Of a stretch of 20,281 nucleotides of DNA, positions 1 to 6,662 are shown in pieces; the stretch's first letter is position 1; each line of letters starts with the position of its first letter. The notes under the pieces are model-generated. The model did no database searches, was not told the DNA's origin, and was given only the letters and a program-made list of their open reading frames with translations. A program made the position numbers and the translations under genes. The stretch is from an uncultured Eubacteriales bacterium (lineage in GTDB: Bacteria; Bacillota; Clostridia; Oscillospirales; Acutalibacteraceae): NCBI GenBank assembly GCA_900316925.1, contig ONEU01000192.1:1-20281 (forward strand), given 5' to 3'.

Positions 1-87
1 GGGGGAATCCATAAACGATAACTGCGCTCGGAGAAAACCGTTGTAAGTGCTTTTTGGACAGGGGTTCGACTCCCCTCGCCTCCACCA
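1..87 (+). ncRNA. ssrA: tmRNA (ssrA), 3' end only
   Basis: This is the 3' part of transfer-messenger RNA, the tRNA-mRNA hybrid that rescues stalled ribosomes together with SmpB. The T arm is visible as AGGGG / TTCGACT loop / CCCCT (60-76). It is followed by the acceptor strand CGCCTCC (77-83) and an encoded ACCA ending at 87. CGCCTCCACCA is the hallmark 3' end of bacterial tmRNA, where it pairs with a GGGGGCG-type 5' end that lies outside this window. Positions 1-59 would be the last pseudoknot region. The tag-peptide reading frame is not in the window. An ordinary tRNA is unlikely because no anticodon arm precedes the T arm. Confidence 0.9.
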
Positions 88-110
88 GCGGCAAGCTGCC
101 GCACCCGATT

Positions 111-144
111 CGCGTTCGACTTTTGTCGGACGCGTTATTTTTTT
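111..144 (+). terminator. Rho-independent terminator of tmRNA
   Basis: A 10-bp stem, CGCGTTCGAC (111-120) against GTCGGACGCG (125-134) with one G.U pair and a TTTT loop, is followed directly by TTATTTTTTT (135-144). It lies 24 bases after the tmRNA 3' end. A smaller hairpin, GCGGCA-AGC-TGCCGC (88-102), sits between them. Confidence 0.85.
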
Positions 145-622
145 CGCGCCATTAGAAAACTCTTTTTTGTACTCTATTTTCAATCCTGAAACCCGTATAA
201 ATCCTGCTATGTCAGTGTTTGTGCGGGTCATTTTATCAAATTTCACCTGACGGCAAATATAGGTCTGTCTTTGCCGGAATACATTCATGCAGAAATGATA
301 CGGTGAGCCGGAGTTCTCTGTCAATCTGTGAATCGTGACACACGCGAAAATCAATTTTGGAAAATCTTTGCCCGATAAAACACATTGTCAACAACGATGA
401 CAAGTGACTGTTTATGGATTGCTGAAAGGTATATCACTCAGCAAATTTTGGAAAGGTTTTCCCCGGGAAATTGGCAGGTCAGAATTGATTTCCGTGTTGA
501 CAGATGAGTGACAGTTTTGGTTGAAATGGAGTGTTGAGGGGATAGAAATGGTAAACAATTCGTGATTATTCACAATCAGAAGATATGACAATTGACAGAT
601 TATACAGAATCCGGTGTTTTAC
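145..622. other. Intergenic region with repeated TGACA motifs
   Basis: I see no convincing coding frame in this A/T-rich stretch. It does hold an excess of the pentamer TGACA: plus-strand starts at 336, 398, 498, 509, 586 and 593, and reverse-complement TGTCA at 319 and 386. One pair forms an inverted repeat, TTGTCA (385-390) / TGACAA (398-403), with a 7-base spacer. About one occurrence would be expected by chance in this length, so the motif may be a regulator-binding element. No regulator can be named. Two similar segments containing TTTTGGAAA (near 355 and 445) are also present but are short. Confidence 0.35.
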
Positions 623-651
623 TTGCAAGAGGTTTTATTTAAAGGTATAAT
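623..651 (+). promoter_or_regulatory. Sigma-A-type promoter (TTGCAA-17-TATAAT)
   Basis: The -35 box is TTGCAA (623-628), the spacer is exactly 17 bases, and the -10 box is a perfect TATAAT (646-651). Transcription should begin near 658, giving a leader of about 38 bases before the ATG at 696. It could drive the broken small ORF at 696-1094 and read through into ldh. I found no comparably good promoter closer to ldh. Confidence 0.65.
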
Positions 652-695
652 TAGTAGGGTAGTCGATATTATTAGCGGGAAAGGATATTGCCAAA

Positions 696-1094
696 ATGCA
701 TTATTATTCTGCTGGTCATCACACGCCGATTTATTAGCATTGCGGATACAGCAAGGAGCAATGGAGAGAGCTCTCCAAAAAAGAAAGACGGATCGCCGTA
801 TTGATCTATGTCGGCAAGATCGCTGCATTTATTGTCTGTTCGCTGGCGTTTCTTGCACTGCTCATGCTGTTGTGTATGGCACCGGAATGTGAAGAACACA
901 ACAAGCATCGTGTGTATAGCCAACCCCAGCAGCGTTCCGCCCAGGACAGCCGAAATATGGCAGCCAATTCCCACTCCGGGACTGTCTATGACGACGGGCA
1001 GGAGCTTCTGGCAAAGATCCCCAAAAGTCCTGTGGATGACCTGCCGCGAAATGAACAGTGCCTTTCTACGTCCGGCCTCTCCGCATATCTCTGA
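696..1094 (+). pseudogene. Candidate broken gene for a small membrane protein
   Basis: An ATG at 696, about 38 bases after the predicted transcription start and preceded by a purine-rich GGGAAAGGA, opens a frame reading MHYYSAGHHTPIY. A TAG follows at 735-737. The same frame then continues for 118 codons to a TGA at 1092-1094. The continuation looks protein-like: a charged KEQWRELSKKERRIAV segment, then a strongly hydrophobic stretch (AAFIVCSLAFLALLMLL) that would make one transmembrane helix, then a hydrophilic tail. Third-position G+C is high, as in neighbouring genes. A start at TTG 801 would save only the part from the helix on. I recognise no family. The first 13 codons could instead be a leader peptide, or the TAG could be read through. 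The frame is plausible but not proven to be coding. Confidence 0.35.
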
Positions 1095-1184
1095 CAGACG
1101 GAATGTGATGCGCCGGAAAATGACAATTCATTCAATATCAATCGTTTATTATTATTCATTATCATTATAAAGGAGAAGATCATT

Positions 1185-2150
1185 ATGATTATTATCAACA
1201 GCAGAAAAGCAGCAATTGTCGGCTGCGGATTTGTAGGCTCCGCCTCTGCCTTTGCATTGATGGAGAGCGGTCTTTTTTCAGAGATCGTCCTGATTGATGC
1301 CGACAGGAACAAGGCTGAGGGGGAGGCACTGGATATCAGTCACGGACTGCCCTTTGCCAAGCCCATGCAGTTGTATGCCGGCAGCTACGAGGATATTTCC
1401 GATGCTGCCGTGATCATTGTGACAGCCGGTGCCGGTCAGAAGCCCGGTGAGACAAGACTTGACCTGGTGAAAAAGAATGTGGGGATCTTTAAATCCGTCA
1501 TTCCGGAGATTGCCAAGTACAATAAGGAAGGCATCCTCCTGGTGGTGGCCAATCCCGTGGATATCCTGACCTATACGGCTGCACGTCTGAGCGGTTTCCC
1601 GAAGAACCGTGTGTTCGGTTCCGGTACGGTGCTGGACAGCGCCCGCCTGAAATATCTTCTCGGCGAGCATTTAGGCGTGGACAGCCGCAGCGTTCATGCG
1701 TTTATCATCGGTGAGCACGGCGACAGCGAAATAGCTGCATGGAGCAGCGCCAATGTTTCCGGTATCCCGCTGCACAATTTCTGTGAGATGCGCGGCTATT
1801 TCAATCACGACGAAGCAACACAGAAGATCGCCGAGGACGTTAAAAACAGCGCCTACGAGATCATTGAAAAGAAAAGAGCGACCTACTATGGTATTGCCAT
1901 GTCCGTGAGAAGAATCTGCGAGGCGATAGTCAGAGATGAAAAGTCCATTCTGCCGGTATCCAGCATCCAGGACGGCAACTACGGCATCAGCGGAGTTGCC
2001 CTGAGTATGCCTGCCATCGTGGGTAAAAACGGTGTGGAGGGACTGGTGCCGATCAACCTGAATGAGCCGGAGACCGCTGCCCTCAGAGCATCGGCCGATA
2101 CCCTCAGAAAAGTCATTGATGATGTGCTGGGAGAGGAACAGAACGCATGA
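1185..2150 (+). CDS. ldh: L-lactate dehydrogenase
   Basis: A 321-residue cytoplasmic enzyme that reduces pyruvate to L-lactate with NADH, regenerating NAD+ in fermentation. The length is normal for the family. The Rossmann NAD-binding loop is GCGFVG (13-18), followed by D38 at the end of beta-2, which fits NAD rather than NADP. The active-site loop AGAGQKPGETR (81-91) carries Q85, the residue that selects lactate/pyruvate over malate/oxaloacetate, and R91, the mobile-loop arginine. NPVD is at 123-126, D151 and R154 lie in LDSAR, and the catalytic histidine is H178 in IGEHGDSE. The start is supported by AAAGGAG (1169-1175), nine bases before the ATG. The stop codon overlaps the start of the next gene (ATGA), so the two are likely translationally coupled. 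The family assignment is firm. Confidence 0.95.
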   Translation: MIIINSRKAAIVGCGFVGSASAFALMESGLFSEIVLIDADRNKAEGEALDISHGLPFAKPMQLYAGSYEDISDAAVIIVTAGAGQKPGETRLDLVKKNVGIFKSVIPEIAKYNKEGILLVVANPVDILTYTAARLSGFPKNRVFGSGTVLDSARLKYLLGEHLGVDSRSVHAFIIGEHGDSEIAAWSSANVSGIPLHNFCEMRGYFNHDEATQKIAEDVKNSAYEIIEKKRATYYGIAMSVRRICEAIVRDEKSILPVSSIQDGNYGISGVALSMPAIVGKNGVEGLVPINLNEPETAALRASADTLRKVIDDVLGEEQNA

Positions 2151-3094
2151 AGATCGTATTGACAGATGCACAGACGGTGTTTGACCATCTGGTGACCTCC
2201 GAACCGCTCCGTGAACTGGGAGAAGTGGAAGAGCACGGCCTGCTGAAATATGAGGAGGTAGCGGAAGCCATTGCGGATGCTGATCTTGTTGTCTGCAACA
2301 AGACGCTGATGGATCCGCATACGCTCCGATATGCCAAAAAGCTGAAATATATCGGGCTGTTTGCCACCGGCTATAACAATATTGATATCCCGTACTGTCG
2401 GGAGCACGGTATTACGGTGTGCAATGCGGGGGCATATTCCACGTCGGCAGTGGCACAGCATACGTTTGCACTGATCCTTGAACATTATAACCGGGTCGCC
2501 GATTACCACCGATTCGTACAGGACGGGGGATGGCAGCGCAGCCCCACGTTCTCGCCGTTCCTGTATCCGCTCAACGAGCTTGCCGGGAAGACCATCGGCA
2601 TTGTGGGACTGGGTGCGATCGGACAGGCTGTGGCGCGGATCGCCAATGCTTTTGGGATGCGGGTGCTTGCCTATAACCGTCATCCCAGAACCGTGGAGGG
2701 CGTGACAATGACTTCCCTGGAGGAACTGATCCGGGAGAGTGATATCGTCACCGTTCATTGTCCGCTGAATCGGGACTCGGAAAATCTCTTTAATCAGGAG
2801 ACCTTCTCCGGAATGAAGCCGGGAGCTTTGTTTGTCAACACAGCCAGAGGCGGTGTGGTAGTGGAGAAGGATCTGTACGATGCGCTGGAGAGCGGTCATC
2901 TGGGGGGAGCCTGTATTGACACCATCCGGGTAGAGCCCATGGAGGAAAACTGCGTGCTGATGCAGGCAAAGAACTGTATGATGACGCCGCATATTGCCTG
3001 GGCACCCGTGGAGACACGCCGACGCCTGATCGAAATTGTCAGACATAATATTGAGAGCTTCTTGAATGGAACACCGGTGAATGTCGTCAGCTGA
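2147..3094 (+). CDS. D-isomer-specific 2-hydroxyacid dehydrogenase
   Basis: A 315-residue cytoplasmic oxidoreductase that reduces a 2-oxoacid to the D-2-hydroxyacid. The fold is the usual split catalytic domain (about 1-100 and 285-315) around a nucleotide-binding domain with GLGAIG (154-159). The catalytic set is complete: R234 in NTARG, E263 in RVEPM and H282 in TPHIAW. After the second strand the sequence reads AYNRHPR (175-181), with no acidic residue where NAD-specific members carry Asp. This suggests a preference for NADP(H), as in glyoxylate/hydroxypyruvate reductases. The start overlaps the end of ldh by four bases (ATGA), with GGGAGAGG upstream inside ldh. The substrate could be hydroxypyruvate, glyoxylate, pyruvate or another 2-oxoacid and cannot be fixed from sequence. 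Pairing with an L-lactate dehydrogenase points to pyruvate or a close analogue, but that is inference. Confidence 0.9.
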   Translation: MKIVLTDAQTVFDHLVTSEPLRELGEVEEHGLLKYEEVAEAIADADLVVCNKTLMDPHTLRYAKKLKYIGLFATGYNNIDIPYCREHGITVCNAGAYSTSAVAQHTFALILEHYNRVADYHRFVQDGGWQRSPTFSPFLYPLNELAGKTIGIVGLGAIGQAVARIANAFGMRVLAYNRHPRTVEGVTMTSLEELIRESDIVTVHCPLNRDSENLFNQETFSGMKPGALFVNTARGGVVVEKDLYDALESGHLGGACIDTIRVEPMEENCVLMQAKNCMMTPHIAWAPVETRRRLIEIVRHNIESFLNGTPVNVVS

Positions 3095-3141
3095 CGGCAG
3101 GCCGGACCAATAAAACCAGAAGTGGAAAACGGAGAGAAAAT

Positions 3142-5076
3142 ATGAAACGAAATACATGGAAAACAATTACCGTCCTGCTGTCGGTCTGTCTGCTGTCAGC
3201 GGGATGTCAGACAGCCAAAAATACCACCCCTACGGCAGCGTCAGAGGATGTTACGTCATCCCTGCAGCAGAGCAGTACGGCAACATCCTCTGTGTCGGAG
3301 AGTGCCCAGCCGTCAGCAGTGAACCAACCGGCAGAAAGCAGTCAGACTTCCGCAGTTTCTTCCCAGGAGAGCAGCAAAACTTCGGAAGCCTCCGGCACCA
3401 ATACCAGCAAGCCGTCAGAAGCTTCCGGCAGCCAGTCATCAGAACCGCTGTTTGTCGTAGTCAGTGACGGCGGGGAGGAGACGATCATCATGCCGGACGT
3501 CAGCGGAAAGGATAGCATTAAGGTGATGGATGAACTGTCCCAGCAGGGATTCGGTATCTCGAATGAGGCGGAGTATCACGACAGCATTGCCGCAGGAAAG
3601 GTCATCCGGCAGTCACCTGCCGCAGGAACGCAGATAAAAAAGGGGGATACGGTCACATTAGTGACTTCCCGCGGACCACAGCCCAGAACGGAAAGCTCAC
3701 AGCCCCGGACCGAGAGCTCGCAGCCCCGGACCGAGAGCTCGCAGCCCCGGACGGAGAGCTCACAGCCCCGGACGGAAAGCTCACAGCCCCGGACGGAAAG
3801 CTCACAGCCTTCGTATCAGCCGGCACCTGACCTACCGACGGTGATTGACGTGGAATCAGTATCCCTGAATACCACGTCGGTCGTCATGCAGGTGGGAGAC
3901 ACCGTTGATCTGGATGTTTATTTCACGCCTGCCAATGCGACGAATAAAAGCTTTACCTGGTACTGGTCGGATGCGTCTCTGGCCGATATCAACAGTGATG
4001 GCGTCGTGACGGCGAAGGCTCCCGGCAGAATAAGCGTCAATGCGACAACCTATAATAATAAAACGGCTGTCTGTGTCATCACCATCAATGAAAGACAGGC
4101 ACCGTCTCAGCCGTCTCAGCCTGTTGAGCCGTCCCGCCCCGTTGATCCGCAGCCTGTTCCCGTTGAACAGACAAGGATCGTCAATTACAATGAGCCGTAT
4201 GTTTCATCGGTGCTGTATCAGGATGTGAGTGACCTGTGTGCGCGGTATCCTGATCTGATGAGACAGACCAGTATCGGTTATAGTGAAAAGGGCAAGAACA
4301 TTCCCTGTATCGTCATGGGAAAGGGCAGCAAAAAGGGCTGTATCGTGGGCGGCATCCATGCCCGTGAGCATATCTCCATCAGCTTTGTGATGCGCAGCGT
4401 GGAGGAACTTGCCCAGGCGTATACCAATCACCAGAACTACGGCGAATATGACGTTCAGGAGCTGCTGAACAAGTATACCCTCTACATTGTACCAATGTTC
4501 AATCCCGACGGTACGGACATTTCCGTTGCCGGTGAGATGCCGCTGGTGGATTACCCCGGCTTTGATGCGGACAGTTATAAGGACAACGCCAATGGTGTGA
4601 ACCTGAACCGGAACTTCCCCTATCATTGGGATGATATTCAGTCCATCAACCAGTATAGGGATACCAATCTCTATTTCCACGGCAAGACGGCGGGCAGTGA
4701 ATCCGAGACCCAAGCGATGATGCGACTCTGCACGGAGAACAGCTTTGAATGGCTGCTGGATATGCATATCGTGGGCAACGGAATGTACTGGCGAGACTAC
4801 CATAACGGGGTAATCCCGAATGATGTGCTCCTGTCACAGGCAATCAGCAACCGGTGCGGGATGACGGCCTTCCCGATGACTTATGAGACAGCTTTCGGCG
4901 GTCTGGAAAACTGGTTCAGATACACCTTCCAGAAGCCCGGTCTGTGTATTGAGCTGATTCCCTCCAGTCAGTCGAGCCGTGCAGCATACTACCGCAGCTT
5001 TAACAGCTTCTTTGATGACGCCGTTAACTGGACACAGACCAAATATATTTTCCTCGAAGCAATGAAAACCATTTGA
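3142..5076 (+). CDS. PASTA-BIG2-M14 zinc carboxypeptidase lipoprotein
   Basis: A 644-residue surface lipoprotein. The signal peptide ends in the lipobox LLSAGC, with C22 as the lipidated cysteine. It is followed by a Ser/Thr/Glu-rich linker (about 23-110), a PASTA domain (about 113-180; MPDVSG, QSPAAGTQIKKGDTV), six PRTESSQ repeats (181-222), a BIG2 Ig-like domain (about 233-315) and a Pro-rich linker. The M14 metallocarboxypeptidase domain fills about 345-640. Zinc ligands are H406 and E409 (HAREH) and H542 (DMH). Substrate-binding N489/R490 are in NLNRNF, and the catalytic Glu is E604 in CIELIP. All key residues are present, so it should be active. PASTA domains bind peptidoglycan or beta-lactam-like stems, so a cell-wall peptide is a plausible substrate. 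Dietary or host peptides are the alternative. GGAGAG lies five bases before the ATG. The 47-base gap from the previous gene suggests cotranscription. Confidence 0.88.
   Translation: MKRNTWKTITVLLSVCLLSAGCQTAKNTTPTAASEDVTSSLQQSSTATSSVSESAQPSAVNQPAESSQTSAVSSQESSKTSEASGTNTSKPSEASGSQSSEPLFVVVSDGGEETIIMPDVSGKDSIKVMDELSQQGFGISNEAEYHDSIAAGKVIRQSPAAGTQIKKGDTVTLVTSRGPQPRTESSQPRTESSQPRTESSQPRTESSQPRTESSQPRTESSQPSYQPAPDLPTVIDVESVSLNTTSVVMQVGDTVDLDVYFTPANATNKSFTWYWSDASLADINSDGVVTAKAPGRISVNATTYNNKTAVCVITINERQAPSQPSQPVEPSRPVDPQPVPVEQTRIVNYNEPYVSSVLYQDVSDLCARYPDLMRQTSIGYSEKGKNIPCIVMGKGSKKGCIVGGIHAREHISISFVMRSVEELAQAYTNHQNYGEYDVQELLNKYTLYIVPMFNPDGTDISVAGEMPLVDYPGFDADSYKDNANGVNLNRNFPYHWDDIQSINQYRDTNLYFHGKTAGSESETQAMMRLCTENSFEWLLDMHIVGNGMYWRDYHNGVIPNDVLLSQAISNRCGMTAFPMTYETAFGGLENWFRYTFQKPGLCIELIPSSQSSRAAYYRSFNSFFDDAVNWTQTKYIFLEAMKTI
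3682..3807 (+). repeat. Six tandem 21-bp repeats encoding PRTESSQ
   Basis: Six consecutive 21-base units (starts 3682, 3703, 3724, 3745, 3766, 3787) each encode PRTESSQ. Units 2 and 3 are identical, units 5 and 6 are identical, and the others differ at a few silent sites. The array lies between the PASTA and BIG2 domains. Copy-number change would alter linker length in seven-residue steps without breaking the frame. Confidence 0.95.
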
Positions 5077-5082
5077 GCACAG

Positions 5083-5107
5083 AAAGACCGGACGAGTTCC
5101 GGTCTTT
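5083..5107 (+). terminator. Hairpin after the M14 gene, possible weak or partial terminator
   Basis: A perfect 10-bp stem, AAAGACCGGA (5083-5092) and TCCGGTCTTT (5098-5107) with a CGAGT loop, lies six bases after the stop codon. Only CTT follows, so there is no real T-run. It may be a partial terminator or an mRNA 3'-end stabiliser that sets relative expression of the next gene, whose Shine-Dalgarno lies 17 bases further on. Confidence 0.5.
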
Positions 5108-5135
5108 CTTGAAAACATCCGATGGGAGGAGTACC

Positions 5136-6608
5136 ATGTCAAAGAAGATCTTCATTATCGGCGGCGGTATCGCAGGACTGACGGCAGGCGTGTTTGCGCA
5201 GAAATATGGGTTCCGGAGTGAGATCTATGAATCCCATTCCATCGTGGGCGGTGAATGTACCGGTTGGAACCGGGAAGGCTTCCATATTGATAACTGCATC
5301 CATTGGATGACAGGAACCAACCCCAAAACCTCGCTTTACCGGCTGTGGAGGGAGGTCGGCGCCCTGACAGACGATACCGAAATCTTCACCTCAGAGAGTT
5401 TTTACACCAGCCTGGTACAGGGAAAACGCCTGTCCCTCTATCACGATAAGGAGCGGACACGCCGGGAACTGCTGGAGGCTGCGCCGGAGGATAAGAAAGC
5501 AATCAACGCCTTCATCAAAGCGGTGAAAGCAGCAGAGTGTATCAAAATGCCGGTGGATATGCCCCTGGATATGATGCCGAAGGGAAAAATGATCAAACTG
5601 GGGATGTCCATGGTCAAGGGACTGAAGCCGATGAAACAGTATGGGCAGATGACGATCAGGGAGTTTGCGGACAGTTTTCAGAGCCCCTTGCTGCGGACGC
5701 TGTTCAGTGACTACCTGTCAGGCAACTTTACCGCCTTTGCCCTGATTGTAGCCTATGCTACCTTCACGGGAGGGAACGGGGGCATTCCCCGGGGCGGTTC
5801 TCTCCGGATGGCGATGCGGATAGCGGATACCTATCGCTCGCTGGGCGGGGTGATCCATACTTCATCACCGGTGGAGACGATCAATGTCGTGTCGGGACAT
5901 GCCGTCAGCATCACTCTGTCGGACGGCAGCAAGGTGCCGGCGGATTATTTCATCCCCACCTGTGATACCGCTGTGGTTTTTGACAAGATGCTCGGCAAAG
6001 AATACATGCCGAAGGAACTGCTGCTCAACTATGAGACGCAGTCAACCAATTCACAGTTCCAGGTCGCTTTCGGTGCGGATGATCCCTGCAGCTTTCTTGA
6101 TCTGAACGAGTTTTTCGACTGCGAGCCGCTGACGGCAGCCCATACCACGGTCAACCGGATCGGCGTCAGGAATTATGATTATGAACCCTCGTTTGCGCCT
6201 GCCGGGAAAACGGTCCTCCAGAGCGGTATCTGTCAGGGCGGAGAGGATTATGACTACTGGGAGCAGCTTTATCGGGATAACCGGGAGCAGTACCGTCAGG
6301 AGAAACAGGCTATTGCAGAGGGGCTGCTGCAAAGGATCGTGAAACAGTATCCGCAGCTCAGAGGCAAGCTGAAAATTATTGATGTTTTCACGCCCTACAC
6401 CTTTCACCGTTTTGTCGGTGCGTATAAAGGATCATACATGAATTTCGTGTATACTCCCGGGATGGTGAACTGGCAGTCGCTGTCAGGGCTGATGACAGGC
6501 CTTGATAATGTAGTTCTCGGTTCCCAATGGCTGCAGATGCCCGGCGGATTGCCGTGTGCAGCATCCTGCGGGAGATTTGCCGTACAGCGGATTGCAGCTA
6601 TGCAGTAA
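5136..6608 (+). CDS. FAD-dependent oxidoreductase, phytoene desaturase (CrtI)-like
   Basis: A 490-residue flavoprotein of the CrtI / amine-oxidase-like fold. The N-terminal dinucleotide-binding motif is IIGGGIAGL (7-15), with E32 at the end of beta-2 for the ribose, then VGGECTGW (37-44), the second conserved FAD region. The C-terminus has the family-typical FAD-closing segment VVLGSQWLQMPGGLPCAASCGR (about 459-480). Enzymes of this family desaturate, saturate or isomerise hydrophobic substrates such as carotenoids or retinoids. No prenyl-synthase or other carotenoid gene lies nearby, so the substrate here is unknown. I chose ATG 5136 because GGGAGGAG is spaced seven bases upstream. The frame is open further upstream (a TTG at 5073), but that start would run through the 5083-5107 hairpin and gives no family-like sequence. 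It may be cotranscribed with the M14 gene. Confidence 0.85.
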   Translation: MSKKIFIIGGGIAGLTAGVFAQKYGFRSEIYESHSIVGGECTGWNREGFHIDNCIHWMTGTNPKTSLYRLWREVGALTDDTEIFTSESFYTSLVQGKRLSLYHDKERTRRELLEAAPEDKKAINAFIKAVKAAECIKMPVDMPLDMMPKGKMIKLGMSMVKGLKPMKQYGQMTIREFADSFQSPLLRTLFSDYLSGNFTAFALIVAYATFTGGNGGIPRGGSLRMAMRIADTYRSLGGVIHTSSPVETINVVSGHAVSITLSDGSKVPADYFIPTCDTAVVFDKMLGKEYMPKELLLNYETQSTNSQFQVAFGADDPCSFLDLNEFFDCEPLTAAHTTVNRIGVRNYDYEPSFAPAGKTVLQSGICQGGEDYDYWEQLYRDNREQYRQEKQAIAEGLLQRIVKQYPQLRGKLKIIDVFTPYTFHRFVGAYKGSYMNFVYTPGMVNWQSLSGLMTGLDNVVLGSQWLQMPGGLPCAASCGRFAVQRIAAMQ

Positions 6609-6616
6609 TACAGAAA

Positions 6617-6648
6617 AAACCGTCGCAGCGATGCAGCTGCGGCGGTTT
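6617..6648. terminator. Bidirectional terminator between convergent operons
   Basis: A 13-bp stem, AAACCGTCGCAGC (6617-6629) and GCTGCGGCGGTTT (6636-6648) with one G.U pair, is flanked by an A-run on the left (6614-6619) and a T-run on the right (6652-6656). Read on the minus strand it ends in GGTTTTTT, a strong terminator for the GTPase operon. Read on the plus strand it ends in TTTGAATTTTT, a somewhat weaker one for the oxidoreductase gene. Confidence 0.85.
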
Positions 6649-6662
6649 GAATTTTTATGGGG

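Noticed and set aside
560..575. Imperfect palindrome TCGTGA-TTAT-TCACAA upstream of ldh, considered as a Rex or CRP site
   Set aside because: The spacer is 4 bases between GTGA and TCAC, whereas Rex and CRP sites have 6, and one arm has a mismatch. It also lies over 600 bases from ldh.
614..892. Plus-strand frame with AAGGAG just before an ATG at 761
   Set aside because: The Shine-Dalgarno-like site is good, but the peptide is Cys/Arg-rich with no protein-like pattern, while the adjacent frame gives a clear transmembrane segment.
672..1130. Minus-strand open frame with a hydrophobic stretch (GVGIGCHISAVLGGTLLGLA)
   Set aside because: It reads as membrane-like, but has no ATG/GTG start with a ribosome-binding site at its 5' end and overlaps the plus-strand frame that has a promoter and start. 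Kept only as an alternative explanation of the region.
1146..1169. TTATTATTATT-type low-complexity run before the ldh ribosome-binding site, considered as promoter or microsatellite
   Set aside because: No -35 partner at a usable distance and too short and irregular to call a repeat array.
1979..3166. Long 395-codon open frame antisense to ldh and the D-2-hydroxyacid dehydrogenase
   Set aside because: It is a shadow of two genes with full catalytic motifs. Its translation is Cys/His/Arg-rich and has no start signal.
3682..3807. Tandem repeats considered as a CRISPR array
   Set aside because: The units are contiguous 21-base coding repeats without spacers and lie inside an open reading frame.
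5073..5135. Upstream TTG start extending the FAD oxidoreductase by 21 residues
   Set aside because: It would begin inside the end of the M14 gene, pass through the hairpin, and precede the normal N-terminal FAD-binding strand. ATG 5136 has a proper GGGAGGAG.
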